NCBI GenBank assembly: GCA_037954235.1
Contig: JBBMOA010000007.1
Location: forward strand, 24,234,957-24,298,956
Direction: 5' to 3'
Length of the DNA stretch: 64,000 nucleotides
Source of the DNA: Aulostomus chinensis
Taxonomy: Eukaryota > Chordata > Actinopteri > Syngnathiformes > Aulostomidae
Positions 14,601-29,409 of the stretch are shown in pieces (the stretch's first letter is position 1; every line of letters starts with the position of its first letter). Below the pieces are notes generated by a model that searched no databases, was not told where the DNA came from, and saw only the letters and a list, made by a program, of their open reading frames with translations. A program made the translations under genes and the position numbers.

Positions 14601-16506
14601 AATAGGCGCCTGTGATGAATCACCACTCTTGTTGAGTCATTCCTCCTCTGGCTTTGTTTATTTGTTTGTGATTAACGGGGCTGATGGTGATATTTCTGTC
14701 ACTCTGATTGTTTTTTATACGCGGCTGACAAAAGTGTGTAGGAGAGCTAAAACCCACAGTCCTACACGCAGTCCAAGTTCTGAAAAGACGGAGGAGTTCT
14801 GAAAGTAGACCTACTTGAGATTTTGAGGCTCATTTTTGTAAGGGTTGAATGTCTGCTGGAGTGTTGAAAATCCAATCACCTCTCGTCTCACAAATGTCAC
14901 TTTCCCTGGTCATTTACTGGCATCACATTTCATTATTACTGGTTTATTGTTGAAAAAGTCAGGTTTAACCTCACAGATCTGAAAACGCCTATGACAGAAA
15001 CACCCACTGTAAACCCAATTCTGTTCTTGAAACATTTGGCGCAAACGCATGATTTTTTTTGTGCTTCAGTTGAAAGGTAATTTTTTTATTACTGTTTTTG
15101 CCCAACAGTCAGAATCAGTGTCAGTGCTATTAGCATTTACTAGTAGGAGATTGAACACACAGAAATAGAAGGTTTTTATTCTTGACTAAATTTTGGAAAA
15201 CTACAGCAGCTGCAGATGAAAAGAGCTGGGAGGTATTAGCTGGAGCACGTAATGGGGCCACAGCATCAACACGTACCTAATTCAGGTTCAGATTTCATAA
15301 AAATATTATACAAGATGAATATTTCATACATTTATCCAAAAATATGTCAAGCATAAAATCCCATTTTGAGACATCCCAGACATTCTTTGTCACATACCAG
15401 GGATACAAGTGCTGTAAATTAATGCTTTTATTCATTTAAACTTGTACACTGGGTTTTAGTTTTATTTTTACATGATTTCCTTCACTGAATACACTCACGA
15501 TTCACACTCAATCAAAGCTGTGGTTAATTATCACATGCAAATCAATCCATCTGTGGGCGAGTATGGATCTATAACACACACTTCGCATCAAGTAATTTGA
15601 GTGGATCTGGATTATCCTGGAACTTTGGCAGTGCAATGAGACCACTGATGACCACCGGATGAACTATCCAACTTTGTTGGCGAGTTGTTTAATGATTCTA
15701 ATTAATTATCTCATCATGGGCTTATTGTACCTGCTGTATTCACATATGACCTGTAAAACTTATTTCCATACATTCATATTTTGTTACAAATGTTTTCCTC
15801 GTAGTTTGTGTGATGACGGTGATGCACAAATCTCCACTTAGTAAAGACTTGATGACATTTAGGCTCATTTTAAAATCAGCTTATGCAGCCAGTTCCTGAA
15901 GTGTATGTTTAAAATTATCAGAGGAATAAAAAAGCCCAAACAACAAAATTTATGTGAGAAAATGACATGACCTACATGTACAATGCAATCAACGCGTCTT
16001 TATCACAGGCAGCCATATTGAGTCAGAATATTTGGGTCAAGTTCAATGGACAGACTTAAACCAAGAGAGGCTTATGAAGGTGACCAGGAAGGCCTTTGAG
16101 ATAACATTTTACATCCACTGTTAGTTTATGCCAGCAGAGGTCTTTTCAAACCAGCCCTGTCCCCCGGCAGCAGGGACCAGGGACTTGGCTGAGAGTAAAT
16201 CTTCTACAACCATAATACTGGTATTAAATTTATCCCTTTTAAATGAAATGAACAACATTTTTACTGCTTAACACTGCCCAGTACACTGGAGGGCAGGCAC
16301 GCTGTGCGCCACTCCTTTAACTTTCCTGGCAGATTCAATCCTACTTGATTAAGCTGGACGGGGAACATAGTTATATTTTTGCGGGGGTGAAAGTGTGGCG
16401 CCGCTATCTGCAATCCTACAGGTTTACGGATTTATGGCCGGGGAAGTAAGATGAAGTAATACTGGCTTAAGTAATCTCACTGATCAGTGGAAGCCGGGGG
16501 GAGAAG

Positions 16507-16547
<41 letters not shown>

Positions 16548-19500
16548 TGGGTTTGCGAAATACATGCGCGAACAGAGGAAATGCTTCACAAGAGTTTGGT
16601 GGACTCGTGATGAAGATCGATGGACAGCGGCGTGAGGAGGATGGAAAATGGATGGAACAGTAGACGCGTTCAAAAGACAGGAAAGAAATGGTGATTGGAA
16701 GGAGAGAGAGAGAGAGAGAGAGCGAGAGAGTTGGGTAATCAACAGACTGATGGAAGACAGAGGAAGCTGCAGATAATTAAAGGGAACAGAAAAAAAGAAA
16801 CGGAAGACTGGCACCTCAAATGTTGTGGAGCCGTCTCCGTTGACCTTCATGATGGCTGTCTGGATTAAGTCAAAGCCAGAGCCGGTCACCACAATGTTTC
16901 TCCCGCCACTGAAACACAAACAGAAGCGTCGGTCAACACGGCCACACAAAGATGAGCTCACAGGACGAGTTACAGGAAAACAGACGCAGCTCCTAAATTG
17001 CACTTAAGGTAATTTTACCAGAAACTATATGAAATTACCTTCGCCTGCGAGCACCTTATCTGTTGTTCTAATCACACCTGCAGTAGTGCACTTAGCCGCA
17101 CACAAAAAAAAGGGAGCTAATCATTGAATCGATCCATTTTCAACCATCATCAAACGGATGGCTACAACATCAAGGACTAGCATCCTCTTCCGCCAATCAG
17201 AAAATATTCTGCACTCACACAAGGACTGGCTTGGCAACCTTCCAAGGACAAAGCTGCATTTCTTTAGAAAAAAAAAAAGAAACAACACACACCTCTTTAT
17301 GGCATTAATGACCTTTACAGAGGTTTCGCGTAGAAGTTTGCAGGGCAGAATACGAGTCGATTTCCTCAACACAGAAGAATCCTGTTCAACCTTGTCTCAT
17401 CTCAGCAGCCTTTTCTTTATTTTTTACTTTTATATTTACCAGAAAAAATAACCAACGTGTGAGATTTATAAACGGGATTTTACATGACACCTGGGTCTTT
17501 TTCCTCATGTGTATCGATACATTTTCTTCAGTTGTTCCAGGTTGTTTTTATCGATCTGGGAAACTTAGTCCAGCATCACCAGATGCTCATCTGTGAGAGC
17601 GAATAATGAGCTCACAGGCTAGTTGGGTTGATTTCATGGTTAGAAACCGAACACAAGTTCAGTTCAAAGCGTGTTTCAGTGGAACTTGTGACGGCTGGTT
17701 AGCCACAGCAGTGCTTTGAGATGAGTGCTAACAGGCTTTCAATCATTGATATGAATCTGCGGTGGGACAAGTCTCCACTTGCAGGACTCAAGCAAGCAGG
17801 TTTGCTACAAGTCAAGCAAGTCAAACAAAACCCCAGTGTCCACATACCGCAGCCTGGTTACACCTTAAAAAAATCATCTGTGAACCAATACATTAGTAAA
17901 GGGAGGCTTGAAATAATAATTTAGCCCCGTAGCAACGAAGGGCTCTGAAGTGACAGGAGAAGTTTGGTACAGAACTAACATTAAACTATACGACCCCCCC
18001 CCCCCCCCCCCCATTTTTGCACAGTATTGCATCAGAGCCAAATACAACTGAATACTGTATCAAATACAAAACAAGAAAAGGCGCAACCCTTAAAAAATTA
18101 AATTACTCTGTCACTGAAAAACAAAATGTAATTTCTCGATATCTCAATGACATGCAAATACGGTGTGTATCAAACGTAGTGCAGAAGTATCACGGGGCTT
18201 CCTGGTTTCCAACCATGTAGAATAATTACCACAGGTGCTGAATCCACATACGTACGCTACATAATTTATCTATACGTCACTTTTGAAAAGGGGAACTTGT
18301 CTAAATGTATTTACACAAAATACTAAGGAGCACTTCTCAGAATGTTCTCCTCAGAATGGTAAAAAAAAAATCAAATCCCATTAACTCTTATCTACTGGTA
18401 GTCAAGAGTAATGAATCAGGACTAATTCATATAGCAGACACTTAACTATGTTTTACTGACCAGACGAAGCTTCCTTTGGGATGGTGGTCCAGCACAATGG
18501 GATTTTCCAAGAACTGGAAGGCACTTGTGATGGTTGTCATGGTACTCTTTCCATACTTCACCGTGACAGTAAGAGGGTCGGAGGGCACCTTATCTGCTCG
18601 ATAGTCTCCTGTCCTGCAGGTGATCTCTGCTCCAAACTGCTCCCTGCCAAGATGAGGACATAACTCAGCACCGGCTGGAGGAGGACGGTCACATAAGGTC
18701 ACTGTGCTGTGGAAGCCAACATGGCAGCAGCCTGACAGCTTGTTAAATCCTGGCTTTGCTGCGTTTCTTGCTCGTTATATTCCTGTTTCTTAAATTGTCA
18801 CCATGAGCTGGTGTTGACGGAGCACTCCTGGTCACAGCAGGGAAGTGGGGTAAAAAGTTACGGCCAATTCAATTTTTGCTTCAGGAATGCAACGGGGGGA
18901 AAAAAAATCAATTTATGGGCTTCAAAGTGTGCAAACCGTAGAATTTGCATTCAGCACAATGTCTGAATACCAAGTAGCACTTATCAAGTGAAGAGAGTGA
19001 ATTGAAACGGAATTGGTCTTTAGCATAAATGACAATTATTGAGAGAAGAAATCCTTACACAGTGCAGTCCACCGTTCCAATGGTAACCTTGACATCCTCC
19101 TTACTGCCTGTGTCCAAAAATCGTCCGGAAATTGTAACAAGGGTGCCCCCTGCTTTAGGACCTCTACTGGGCTTCACCGTCTCAGGAATTGGGTTCTGCA
19201 AAGTGGGGGGGGGGAGGGGGGGGGGGGTGCAATAAAATGAAGCATGAGTACATAGACATCTCCCCCCCGCAAGGATTTTAAGCACAAACAAACTGTATCC
19301 CACCAGCAAACACTTGTTCACACACATATGAACAAGACACAGATACAGTGTCATATACCCACACTCATTGCCTGCTCTCGTCCTTGATCCCCCCACCCCC
19401 TTTCCTCCTCCTCATCAGAAGCATTCACACACACACAGACTTGTACAAGCACCACATCTGCCTCAATTTGCTGAGCAAACAGTTAGGCGGAGCACTCCCC

Positions 19501-22500
19501 TGTGGGGAAGCTTTAGCAGAGCCGGAGATATGAAAAGCCAGTTAAATAGCTACGCTGCCTGTTAAAGTATTAGAGAGAAAAGACGCCTACTGCACAGCAT
19601 CTGGTTAAAGAGGACGGCATACATATTCTGGCTTATCGACGGTGCATTACAATGTGATATGACAGCATGGAGTCCCCTAAATTATCAATAGATTGGGATG
19701 TTGTTTTGGTACATTCCTTGTAAAGGACGTGCCCTTGGTATGTTCAGATAGAGGCTCTCTGAAGTCAAGCAATTGAAAACATAAACTATAAAGATCCGCT
19801 GGTTGAAAGCGCAGCTGAGGAGAGAGAAAGAGTGTGTGTGTGTGTGAGTTTGTGGGGTGTGTGCATGCATATGTGTGTGTGTGTGCGTGTTTGTTTGCGT
19901 GTGTGAGTGTGATTTACCCTGTAGGTAAAGAACATGGAGGAGGTTCCCATCTTCCCTCCCTTCACCTCCACCTCCACCTGGCCCTGGTGCTGTTTGCCAG
20001 GTGCAACAGGGCCAATCTCGCACACCACGCTGCACAGGACAAAAACAACCCCCCGAAAAACAAACATGTAAGATTGGAACAAAAATATGTAAAATTGTGA
20101 TCTGTATTCTCAAATTCACTCGGTTTGTTAAAGCACAATCAAATAGTCATTTCTGAATTCAAACAAATTGTTTTTGGCACTTCAATGACTTCCAGCCTGG
20201 AGCTGCTCCACTGAATGCAAAATGATAGCTTCAAGCAATCTGTGTTCAAATTGGCTTCCTCATGTCACAAACTGGCAGACAAACATTGGGTCTGATTTTA
20301 GAGAATCAAGGAAAGTGGTGAAAATAACCAAAACAACCCACATTGAAAAGTTTGTTAATGGAGAGGATCTGATGAACTGGTGGAGCTGACATGTTGGTGA
20401 CGGAGCAGTACGGACATACTTTGATCTCCACGGCCTGATTGGACAGCTGCGTCATCTGAGAAGTGGAATTTTTGCACACTTCTGTATCTGGCGATTACAC
20501 ACAATTGCGTGCTAAACCAAATGCATCCAATATGGATGCCATGTATCTGCAGGGGAAAATGTGTTTTTGATGAAAAAGCCTTGTATAAAGCGGTAAGCCT
20601 CTTTCGGGCTAACAGGTGGGCCGCGAGTATAACCAACAGTCATGTGAAAACATAAAATAACACAATGGAAAATCTATAAAAACAAAAAATTTCCAACAAA
20701 TGAGATACAACATGTCGAAAGTCACATGGGCCACACAGAAGTGTGATAAAGACACCGGTGCTGCAGGTGAGCGCCAAAAAGCGGATGATTTAAGAGTGAA
20801 AACATTTCATGTGGCCTCATAAATCCTGGTTCATGCTTCATCATGCAGATGGTGGGAAAAGAATTTGTCATAAACACGGATCCATCCGACCAGTTGTCAA
20901 CACTTCAGGCTAGTGGCTGCAGGGCAAAAACAGGACCGTTTTCCTTCTCATGGGCCATTTCTATGAATGCTACACTTCTTTTTTTAGAAGAGTATTCACA
21001 AGAGATAATTTTTTTTTTTCCTATCAGTTCTCAACCTGTTAAGCACCTTTGGGATGGGATGCAGCAGCACATCTGCAACGTGAAAAGACCAGTAAAAACC
21101 TGTGGCGTAAGCGTGATGCTATCAAATCTGTGTGCTTCTCAGAGCCTCAGGGAATTTGAAGGAATTCAGGCTCCTCCGAAGCCTAAAAGATGAACTCTTC
21201 TCCAACCGTCGTCAGACAAACATTTGACTGACCCAGACCATGTTGTGCAAGTTTGTATATAAAGCATAGGACATGTGTAACACATCTTAACTACAACTAT
21301 TTCGCTTTCTGACTAATTCAATGTACTGAAACTTTAATTTTGGTAGTTATCATCACTCGTTCGCTCTGCCAAAAAGGTAAAATGAACGCCAGAGCGTGTT
21401 TGATTGGAATCAGGACAGCTACAAAAAAAAACCCCAAAACAATAAAAAAAACATACAAACACAAATGCACAGATTTTTGTGAAAAGAAGATAGGTGATTA
21501 ACTTTTTTAGAAGCTCTTGAGATGATCTGATGAAATTACAGATCCTGAAGACCGTCTTGGACCACTAGGAGAAAATCGTTACGAGTGGTATTTTTCTGAA
21601 CTTGTCAGCGATTAATTTTGATCATATTCCTTCAGTCTATGTGAAATGGTTGAAAGAAGAACATTTCGACCACCAAAAATAGACCTATTTTCATATAGTG
21701 GATGATGTCTCTGAAACATTTGAGCGTATTTTGAGGAATTTCCTGGAGGCCATGTACTGTATTTTAATAAGAGGGAAAAGTATGAAGCTACTACAGACGC
21801 TAATGATCAGGTTCTGGATCCTAAAGACATTTTTTTCTCTGCTGGGAAGAAAATTAATGAACAGGTTTTTATGATACTAAGTTCATATTCTTTTTCTATG
21901 TGCTCTCTGAGTTCTTCTTACTTGTTGATGTAAAATCTTCATCTCAAGATTTCTAGTGGTTCCTGACCTCTTTTTTCCCTTGTGAACTTACAGAAAATAG
22001 CATCTACTTTGTAGTTCCCCCTCACGTTACACCGGTTGTTTGCAGTTCCACCTCTTGAGTCATTACCTCACTTAACTTCTCAAATGCTTTCATAACTATT
22101 CAAAGCTCACAGAGGTAATATTCTCTGACATTAAAAATTCTTTTTATGAGCCTCGCAAACCTGAATTGTATATGAAGTACTTTAAAGTGGCTACTCCAAC
22201 AAATTGATCAGAAAAAAAATTCAGAGAGCTATTTGTCTGACGAAAGTGTGACTTTCCTTTCCTCGAGTATTTTTTTGGTGAGAATACTTCTGTAACATTT
22301 ACACTGCAGCACCTGCACTTGAACATGCGATGAAGTGTGTCCATAGGACACTCTGGGTACTTCTACTGGAATAAGAATACTTCTTTGACGCAGATCTTCC
22401 TGCAGTAACAGAGTAATTTTGTTTCTGAATCCACCGACATCTCCAGATCGACACAATGAGTTAATTTAAAATAACCACTTCAGGGAGGCAAAGCATTTCT

Positions 22501-25500
22501 ATGCTGATAAGATATTCAAAACTTTATTTAAAGAACCTGCGCTAACATAATTCACCATTATTAGTAATTACCTAGTGGAGACAGAGTACTTGTCCACCTG
22601 ATGAATACAGGGCTCTCCAACCACTGTGATGTTTTTAATATCTTCTTTGTGGATGCCGAGGTTGGAGCCACGGATGGTGATGGAGATGCCTCCCCGCAGG
22701 GGGCCGAAACGAGGGATGATCTGGATGAAGAGATATATTTGGGTGGGTGTTTATTGGAAGAAGGGATTTGAAATGGTTTAAACAGATTAGATGAGTATAA
22801 GAACATTCAAAAAGATTTACACAATCTGTTTAAGGCCGCAACATAGTTGCTGTTTAATATCCAGTCTACAAAAAAGCCTCATTTAACAAAGATTTCTATG
22901 ATGAATTAAAGGAAATGTTTAGTTTCAATAATCTGATGCTAATTATTTTTCTAAAATAAAGTCTAAAGGGGACGTTTGAAGACACAAACTTTTTTCTATT
23001 TAGACACACTTACTTTTGAATGTTCTAAGGTACACCTTGACTGATGCAGTACAACACAACAACCCTGCAAGAAATCCTCCTTTTTTAAGACATTTTTGTG
23101 CTAAACTGCTGTTTATATTGTGATTTTGTGGATCTGCTTTATACTTCCAGTGTATATTACATGTCAGTGCACAGGGATCCCTCCCCCGATACTCTCCCTG
23201 AGGTTTCTGCAAGCCCCCCTCCCCTAAGGCTTTTTTTGAGTTATTCTATGTCACTCAAATGAAAGTGTGTCAGAGGGCGTCGTAACTTTGCTCCCCTGAG
23301 GCAAACTGATTAGTGGTTTTGGGCAATAAAAATCTAATTTGACTTGACCTTTATAAGAAGTACGCTGTTCCATTTTCATTCAAACTGTTTTAAATTGGTG
23401 CCAATTTATAATTAGTGCCAATTCATTTAATGATCATTCTGGAGGCTGTAATCATGGCATCGTTGGACTGGGTGATCCTGAGAAGTGTTCATTACAATCC
23501 AGATGAAGGAAGGATTTATTACAAGGATGTTGGATTATACTGTCAGAAATACACTGACAAGTGACGTGGAGCGCAGTAGCAGCTGGTATTAGCCCGCTGG
23601 TTTATGGATCTCGTCTGTGAGGTCATATTCTCTGTCACATTGAAATCAACACATTTACTGAGATACATTTGTCAATGACAATAGGACACAGAAATTAAAG
23701 CAACATAGGAGGAATTGATCGGGTGTAGATGTGCTGCAGATCAGATCGACAAGGAGAAACACACGGTGAACCTCTCCTTGTACAGACAGATGAAAACACA
23801 GGTAATAAACTAATCAATAATCCAATTACCAAAGTCAATACCTTCTTTCATTTTAAACCGCCGATCACCCGTCTTTTAAATGAAGTGCTGTCTACAAGGT
23901 CAACAGGAAGTGATGACAAATTACTCACATCAGTGATCTGGGGGTCGGGACACTCGATGCTGTAGGGGTCCCCGGACCCGTGTTGGTCAGGGTTGCAGAG
24001 CTTCTCGTAGACACACGCCTTCTGCTTGGCACACCACACACACCTGTACTTTGAGTCAGCGTTCTTACAGAGGCTGCAGTCTTCTCTTCCCATGGAGCAG
24101 TTGTACAGGGTGACTAATGGAAGGTGGTGCCAAAAAACAAACCCCACATTAAACTAATTATGAGAGAACGTGGATATGTTTATGTACACCTTTGTTAAAC
24201 ACAACCAATCATGTCATCATTCCGTCAAAAACATGTCTGCTGATACACTCAGGTTTGATTTGAAGACTCAAGGTAGCTCTTTTTCCTTCCTGGGACAGAC
24301 TGTGTACTCAGGCAGACATTCAAATGTGACGGCGTACCGTTCAGCGTGCTGTCCATCTTTTTCCCCGACTCCTTGTCCTTCACGTAGAGAAGAACATTGG
24401 TCTCCGGTGACTTATCATAGGAGAACTACCAAATTGAAAGAAAATCAATTATTAATACAGAATCCAGTGATTAATGGCACCTTTAGCTCTTCTCAGTGAG
24501 CAGTGTGGGCTGCCGCTCTCCCATGCCAAGGAAAGAAAAAGGGAAGAAAAAAAATTATACAGAGTTTGGCAGCTTTTCAGTTGAAGAAATCGTGTTGGAA
24601 AAGAACATAGCTGGGGGCTATGCACTGTTTGAGCTTCCCAGTCATAAAATTCACAATGTGGATAAGGAGCTATAATAACTGTCCATTAGAGGGAGCTAGA
24701 GAATATCAGAGAGGCTCTGAATACCAGCTGATTGGATGTATTAAATCTGCTGTGCATATGGAGTGATGTCAAATTAATTCCGATAGCCCATTTAAACGTA
24801 AACTGATCAAAGCGATTCACTGACATGTGCAAGATACAAAAACGTGTTACTGCAGATAGACAGGACGCAGATTTTTCATCCACAGAGGAAGAATTTAAAT
24901 AAAAGCATGAACCAAAGTAATATTATCTCAATCATAAAAACATCCTTCAATTACATATAACGCAAGTAAAAGTTAAAAGGGAGCCAATCCATGGAGGAGA
25001 AGCTAAACTTTAAAAACTGAAGGGCATATGGGGGTGGGGGGTGCAAGAATGGCGGTGATGCGCTCACACTTCCAGGGAGCAGGTAACAAGCAGCAGTGTT
25101 CCGCATGTAGTTTAAGTGCGAGAGTGAAGACTGGCTGACATCCATTCACCAGAAGTCGCAGTAGTCGAGGAGAGCGGTAATAACTGCACCCCCCCCCATG
25201 TCTTCAATTGAAAAGTCTGCATAAAGACTTTCAATCAAGTATTACTCTCCAGTATATTCCACTCAGCATCAGCATCAGAGCTCTTCTAAATTGTATTCAG
25301 AGAAAATTAGTCCAGTGAGTCAGTAGCTATATATGAGCAAGCTCACTGAAGGAAAAAGAAAACCAGCTCTCGAGTGTGAACAGATCTTTGACTCAAGACA
25401 AGTGTCAATCAGCCCGACTCACATTAAAGCCACTGAAGGTGTAGAAGGGCCCGTCCTCAAAATTGACCTCCTCTTCCACATTTCTCATCAGCTCTGTGCC

Positions 25501-28500
25501 GATGGTGAAGATACGTCCCTGGAAGAGCAGCGGAAATCACACAAGCTGTCAAACACAGTGACCAATCTGGCTCATCACAACCCTGCCCGGGATGAACTTG
25601 GATGAGCTGAGGAATGCTTTAAAATTCTAAACAAGTCTACCTGGTAGAGGTCTAAATTGATCCCCTCGAAGCTGATCCGCGTCTTGTAGCCCACAGGGAT
25701 GAGAACAGGATCAGGATTCTCAAACTGAGGACACTTTGCTCTCTGAGAAGGCATCAAAACAAATCTGATACTCCCACATTCAATCATTTACATTTTAAAT
25801 ATGCCAGCCACTTAGCGGACACCCTCATCTGCAGCGACAGATAAGTGTATCGCAGAAACATCTGCTGACTTGTAAATTGATATCCTCCACCCTACAACAT
25901 TTGTCACGCAAGATGGTGGCAGCTGATACCAGGATTTGCGTTTTTGTAATTAATTTTCAAGCAGAATGTGGATCACTCGGGCACTACATCCCATGTGATG
26001 ATTAAACAAGTCTTTGGAAACTTCAGTCAAGACTTTTGGCTGTGTCTATCAAATATCCTGGACCTGTTAACCCTTGAGCTGACTAACCTGACGGTGCTTG
26101 ATGATGTAGGGACCAACAACGCTGTCGTCCATGTCGCTGCAGGTGTGGTCGTGTGTATTCCACTGGCAGCCCCACAAACTGGCCACACATGACATGCACC
26201 TAAGAACACACGTCAGAAAGCGCTTTCACAATTCGGCACACATATATAAAAGCCCACGCCTCCAGAATTTAAACATGCAAACTCATCAAAGAGCGTCGGG
26301 CACAAAAATCCATGTTGCTGACAGCAAAATGGATGTCTGAAACTTTACATAAGCAAAGCTCGTTTATCACACATTCCCGGGCATGAAAGAAATGAAAAAA
26401 AAAAGAGCAAAACATCGGGGGTAAAAAAAAAAAATGGTGAGATCGACTTTCATTTTTTGATTAATGAAAAGGAAACTGAGGCAATTTCCTCTGCTTTGTA
26501 ATAAAAGGAGAGAAAAGGCGAGAGGTGCACTCAAAACTAACATGGATCACAATTTACAAACAGAGTCTTGATCCCTTGTCTGTTCACGCAGGGAGATAGA
26601 TTCCCATCAAGGCAGTCAGCTGATGCTTTGTTCAGTGTCATTGAACGGTTGCAGTGAGCAATGGTGCAGAACTGATACATCACGAGTTGGACTCACGGTG
26701 TGTTTTCAGATTTTCTCACAGTGGCAGCACAGTTGTAGAATTTGAACTCCCGCGTGGCCAGCTCCACGCTGTCGTTGACGAATATCCTGACAGCCACCGC
26801 GACGAAATCTGAGGACGCCGCAACGAGAGAGTTTGAAAAGGAGATGCTCTTCAGGAAACGTTCAGGACATTCAGTTCAAGTTTAGAAGCCATATGTGCAC
26901 AAACAAGCAACTTGACTCCACTTTACCATCATACGTACACAAGAATGATCAAGCTGGGAGGATACGCTTAACTGCTGATAGTTGAGTATTGGTTTATTTC
27001 ACAGCTCTTTAGGAATGCAATTCTACAAGAATATTTAATCAATGTTAAAATGTATTGCCTTTTTTTTAAAAAAAGTTTTTCTAACACTAGAACATTCATA
27101 GAAGCTGAGTCATACCCTAAATCACCCTAGAACTTTTAAATGTTAAGCCAAAATGAAAACTGCACTTGGCACAATGTGAGTCTTTAAATTAAATTCTTCA
27201 CATAAACTTGAACTTGTCCTTAAAAAACCCGCGACTGCATCTAAGAATGGTAAATGTACAAAAGATTAACAAGATATAATTACTTTCCGCAACCCTTAGT
27301 GGTTATTCAAGGTGAGAAGAAACATTCTTATAACGAGGACCAGACTACAATGAAGCAATTTTTCTGATTGCGCCGTTTCATTCTTGACATATTATATATT
27401 GATTCCGTAATAAAACACTGGGGGAAAACAAAAAGAAAAAGAATCATTATATTGGACACACAGCTTTAACAACAGGCTGGACAAAGATAAACATATAAAA
27501 CTACTACATACAGATCAAACTAGACAGTATAGTTCTGCAATCACCTTTGTGTATGTTATTGAATTCTAACTTGATGTGAGCGGACTATAGGGAATGCAGA
27601 CCTCCATCATATTAAAACATGGAATTGCTAACAAAGACGGAAATGAATGAATAACAGAATTAAATTGTAGGTAAAGTTGCAGTTCAGTGCTACTTGGATG
27701 AGGGTTGTCCCTGACACTGTGAGTAAGTGCTGCTTGAAATAATTTGAGAAAGAATGCAGTACATATTGATATATTATCAGGGTGAAGTTAAACACTTGGG
27801 CCATTAACTCCAAAATGACCAGTATTCTGGGGGTATTTTCCCTTTTTTGTGTTTCATTTTGCCTTTGACAGCCTCTCTGAGTGAATAGATAGCATTTTCT
27901 ATGGGAGAGAATCTCACTATTTTCACAAAAGTGTATTCATTTGTATTCTGCAAGACAAAGCCACAAAAATCTGTTCATAATTCAAGGTCCAGCTTAGTTG
28001 ATAGTACGAACACTTGCAAATGATTACATATTAACAAACCAGGCCAAAATGCTCAGGTGGCGACACGGACGTTGACAGGTTCATTATTGAGGTCATACCT
28101 TGGTCCTCAGGTGTTGGTGGTATAACTGAGGGTTGGGGGAGGTCACAAGAGACCTGACCAGATTCAGACATGATGCCTTCACTCTGGAACGACGCGATAG
28201 TGCAGTGCAGACGGTCAGAGAGCCCGATGGCAGGGAGAGACGGGATGTTAATCTTTACCTGGGTGCAATCAGATATGGAAACAATTTAGTCTTCACACAG
28301 AAACCATTATCCATGTGATAAATATATATTTTCTTTGTGAACATACAGCATATGCATGCCTGAGTGCTGCTGTTAAGTAACCGTATAGAAACTGCTTTCA
28401 AATGTGGATGAAGAGAAATGAATAGAGGAGCAGCAGATGGAAGCTTGATGCAGAAACAAAGGGACAGTTAAGTACTCAAGATGTGGAGAAATGGAGGAAA

Positions 28501-29335
28501 AAAACACTTGAGAGACAAAGCAGCAGTACAACAGAGGCTCTCCATCTTCAGGCTCCGAGCACAATCAACCAGATCGGTTATAATAAGCCAGTTTGGATTT
28601 TTCTGGACGGATCAATACAGGGCAGGAATAACTAGAGCCCGGGGTCTCGGAAGCACAATGGAAACAGTATATTACTCAGCCTGAGCGTGTTTGTGTGAAG
28701 TGCATGTAAGCCAGGTTTGCTTTCCACAGAGAGAGAGGGGGAGAGAGAGAATGAGCGAGAGAATCCGAGACAGGAAGAGATGCACAGAACAAAGGAGGAG
28801 AGCGAGTGAGCAGAGATGCAGCGCTCTACCTTCTGAGTCTTTTTACAGGAAAGATTCGGGGGATAGAAGGAGACAATCTTGACACATTGCTGCCTCGGGC
28901 TCCACAGCCAGCCATTCTTCTCCTCTGCCCGGCGGCACTCAGACCTCCTGGTACACCTTCAGACAGAGGATGAACATTCCCCATCAGCCACTGCTCCACA
29001 TTCCCCTTAAACACTTTCGCAAGGCTTCAGAAAAACAAAGCCTGTGGACTCAGACAGATTTTCAATGTGCTTTTATGAATAACAAATGATGCCCGAGTTA
29101 CATCCGGCAATGTCTGTGTAGATCATTTTGTATGCATATATGGATTCTGGACAAATAAAGCCAAACATTTCCTTGTTATAAGGACACTGTTGAATGATGG
29201 TAAACAGAAAATATCTTGATTTCAGACTGCTTGTCTGGGAAAATAATGATGATGCCATCTTGTGCTTTAGGATGTGATGACATGGTGTCAGGGCACCTGC
29301 AGGGACTCCTGTTTCATTGTTTTCCATCATGTCTC

Positions 29336-29409
<74 letters not shown>

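Noticed and set aside
16467..17003. 178-codon open frame on the minus strand covering C17
   Set aside because: Only the C17 part (16815-16908) is real; the rest reads through intron and a (TG)n tract.
19834..20100. Cysteine/valine-rich frames across GT-rich sequence
   Set aside because: Products of translating dinucleotide repeats; the real coding part is C14 on the minus strand.
21030..21085. Stretch encoding QPVKHLWDGMQQHI, like the NPIEHLWD motif near the end of Tc1/mariner transposases
   Set aside because: Only about 12 residues match, the flanks in the same frame show no transposase similarity, and no inverted terminal repeats were found. At most a tiny relic.
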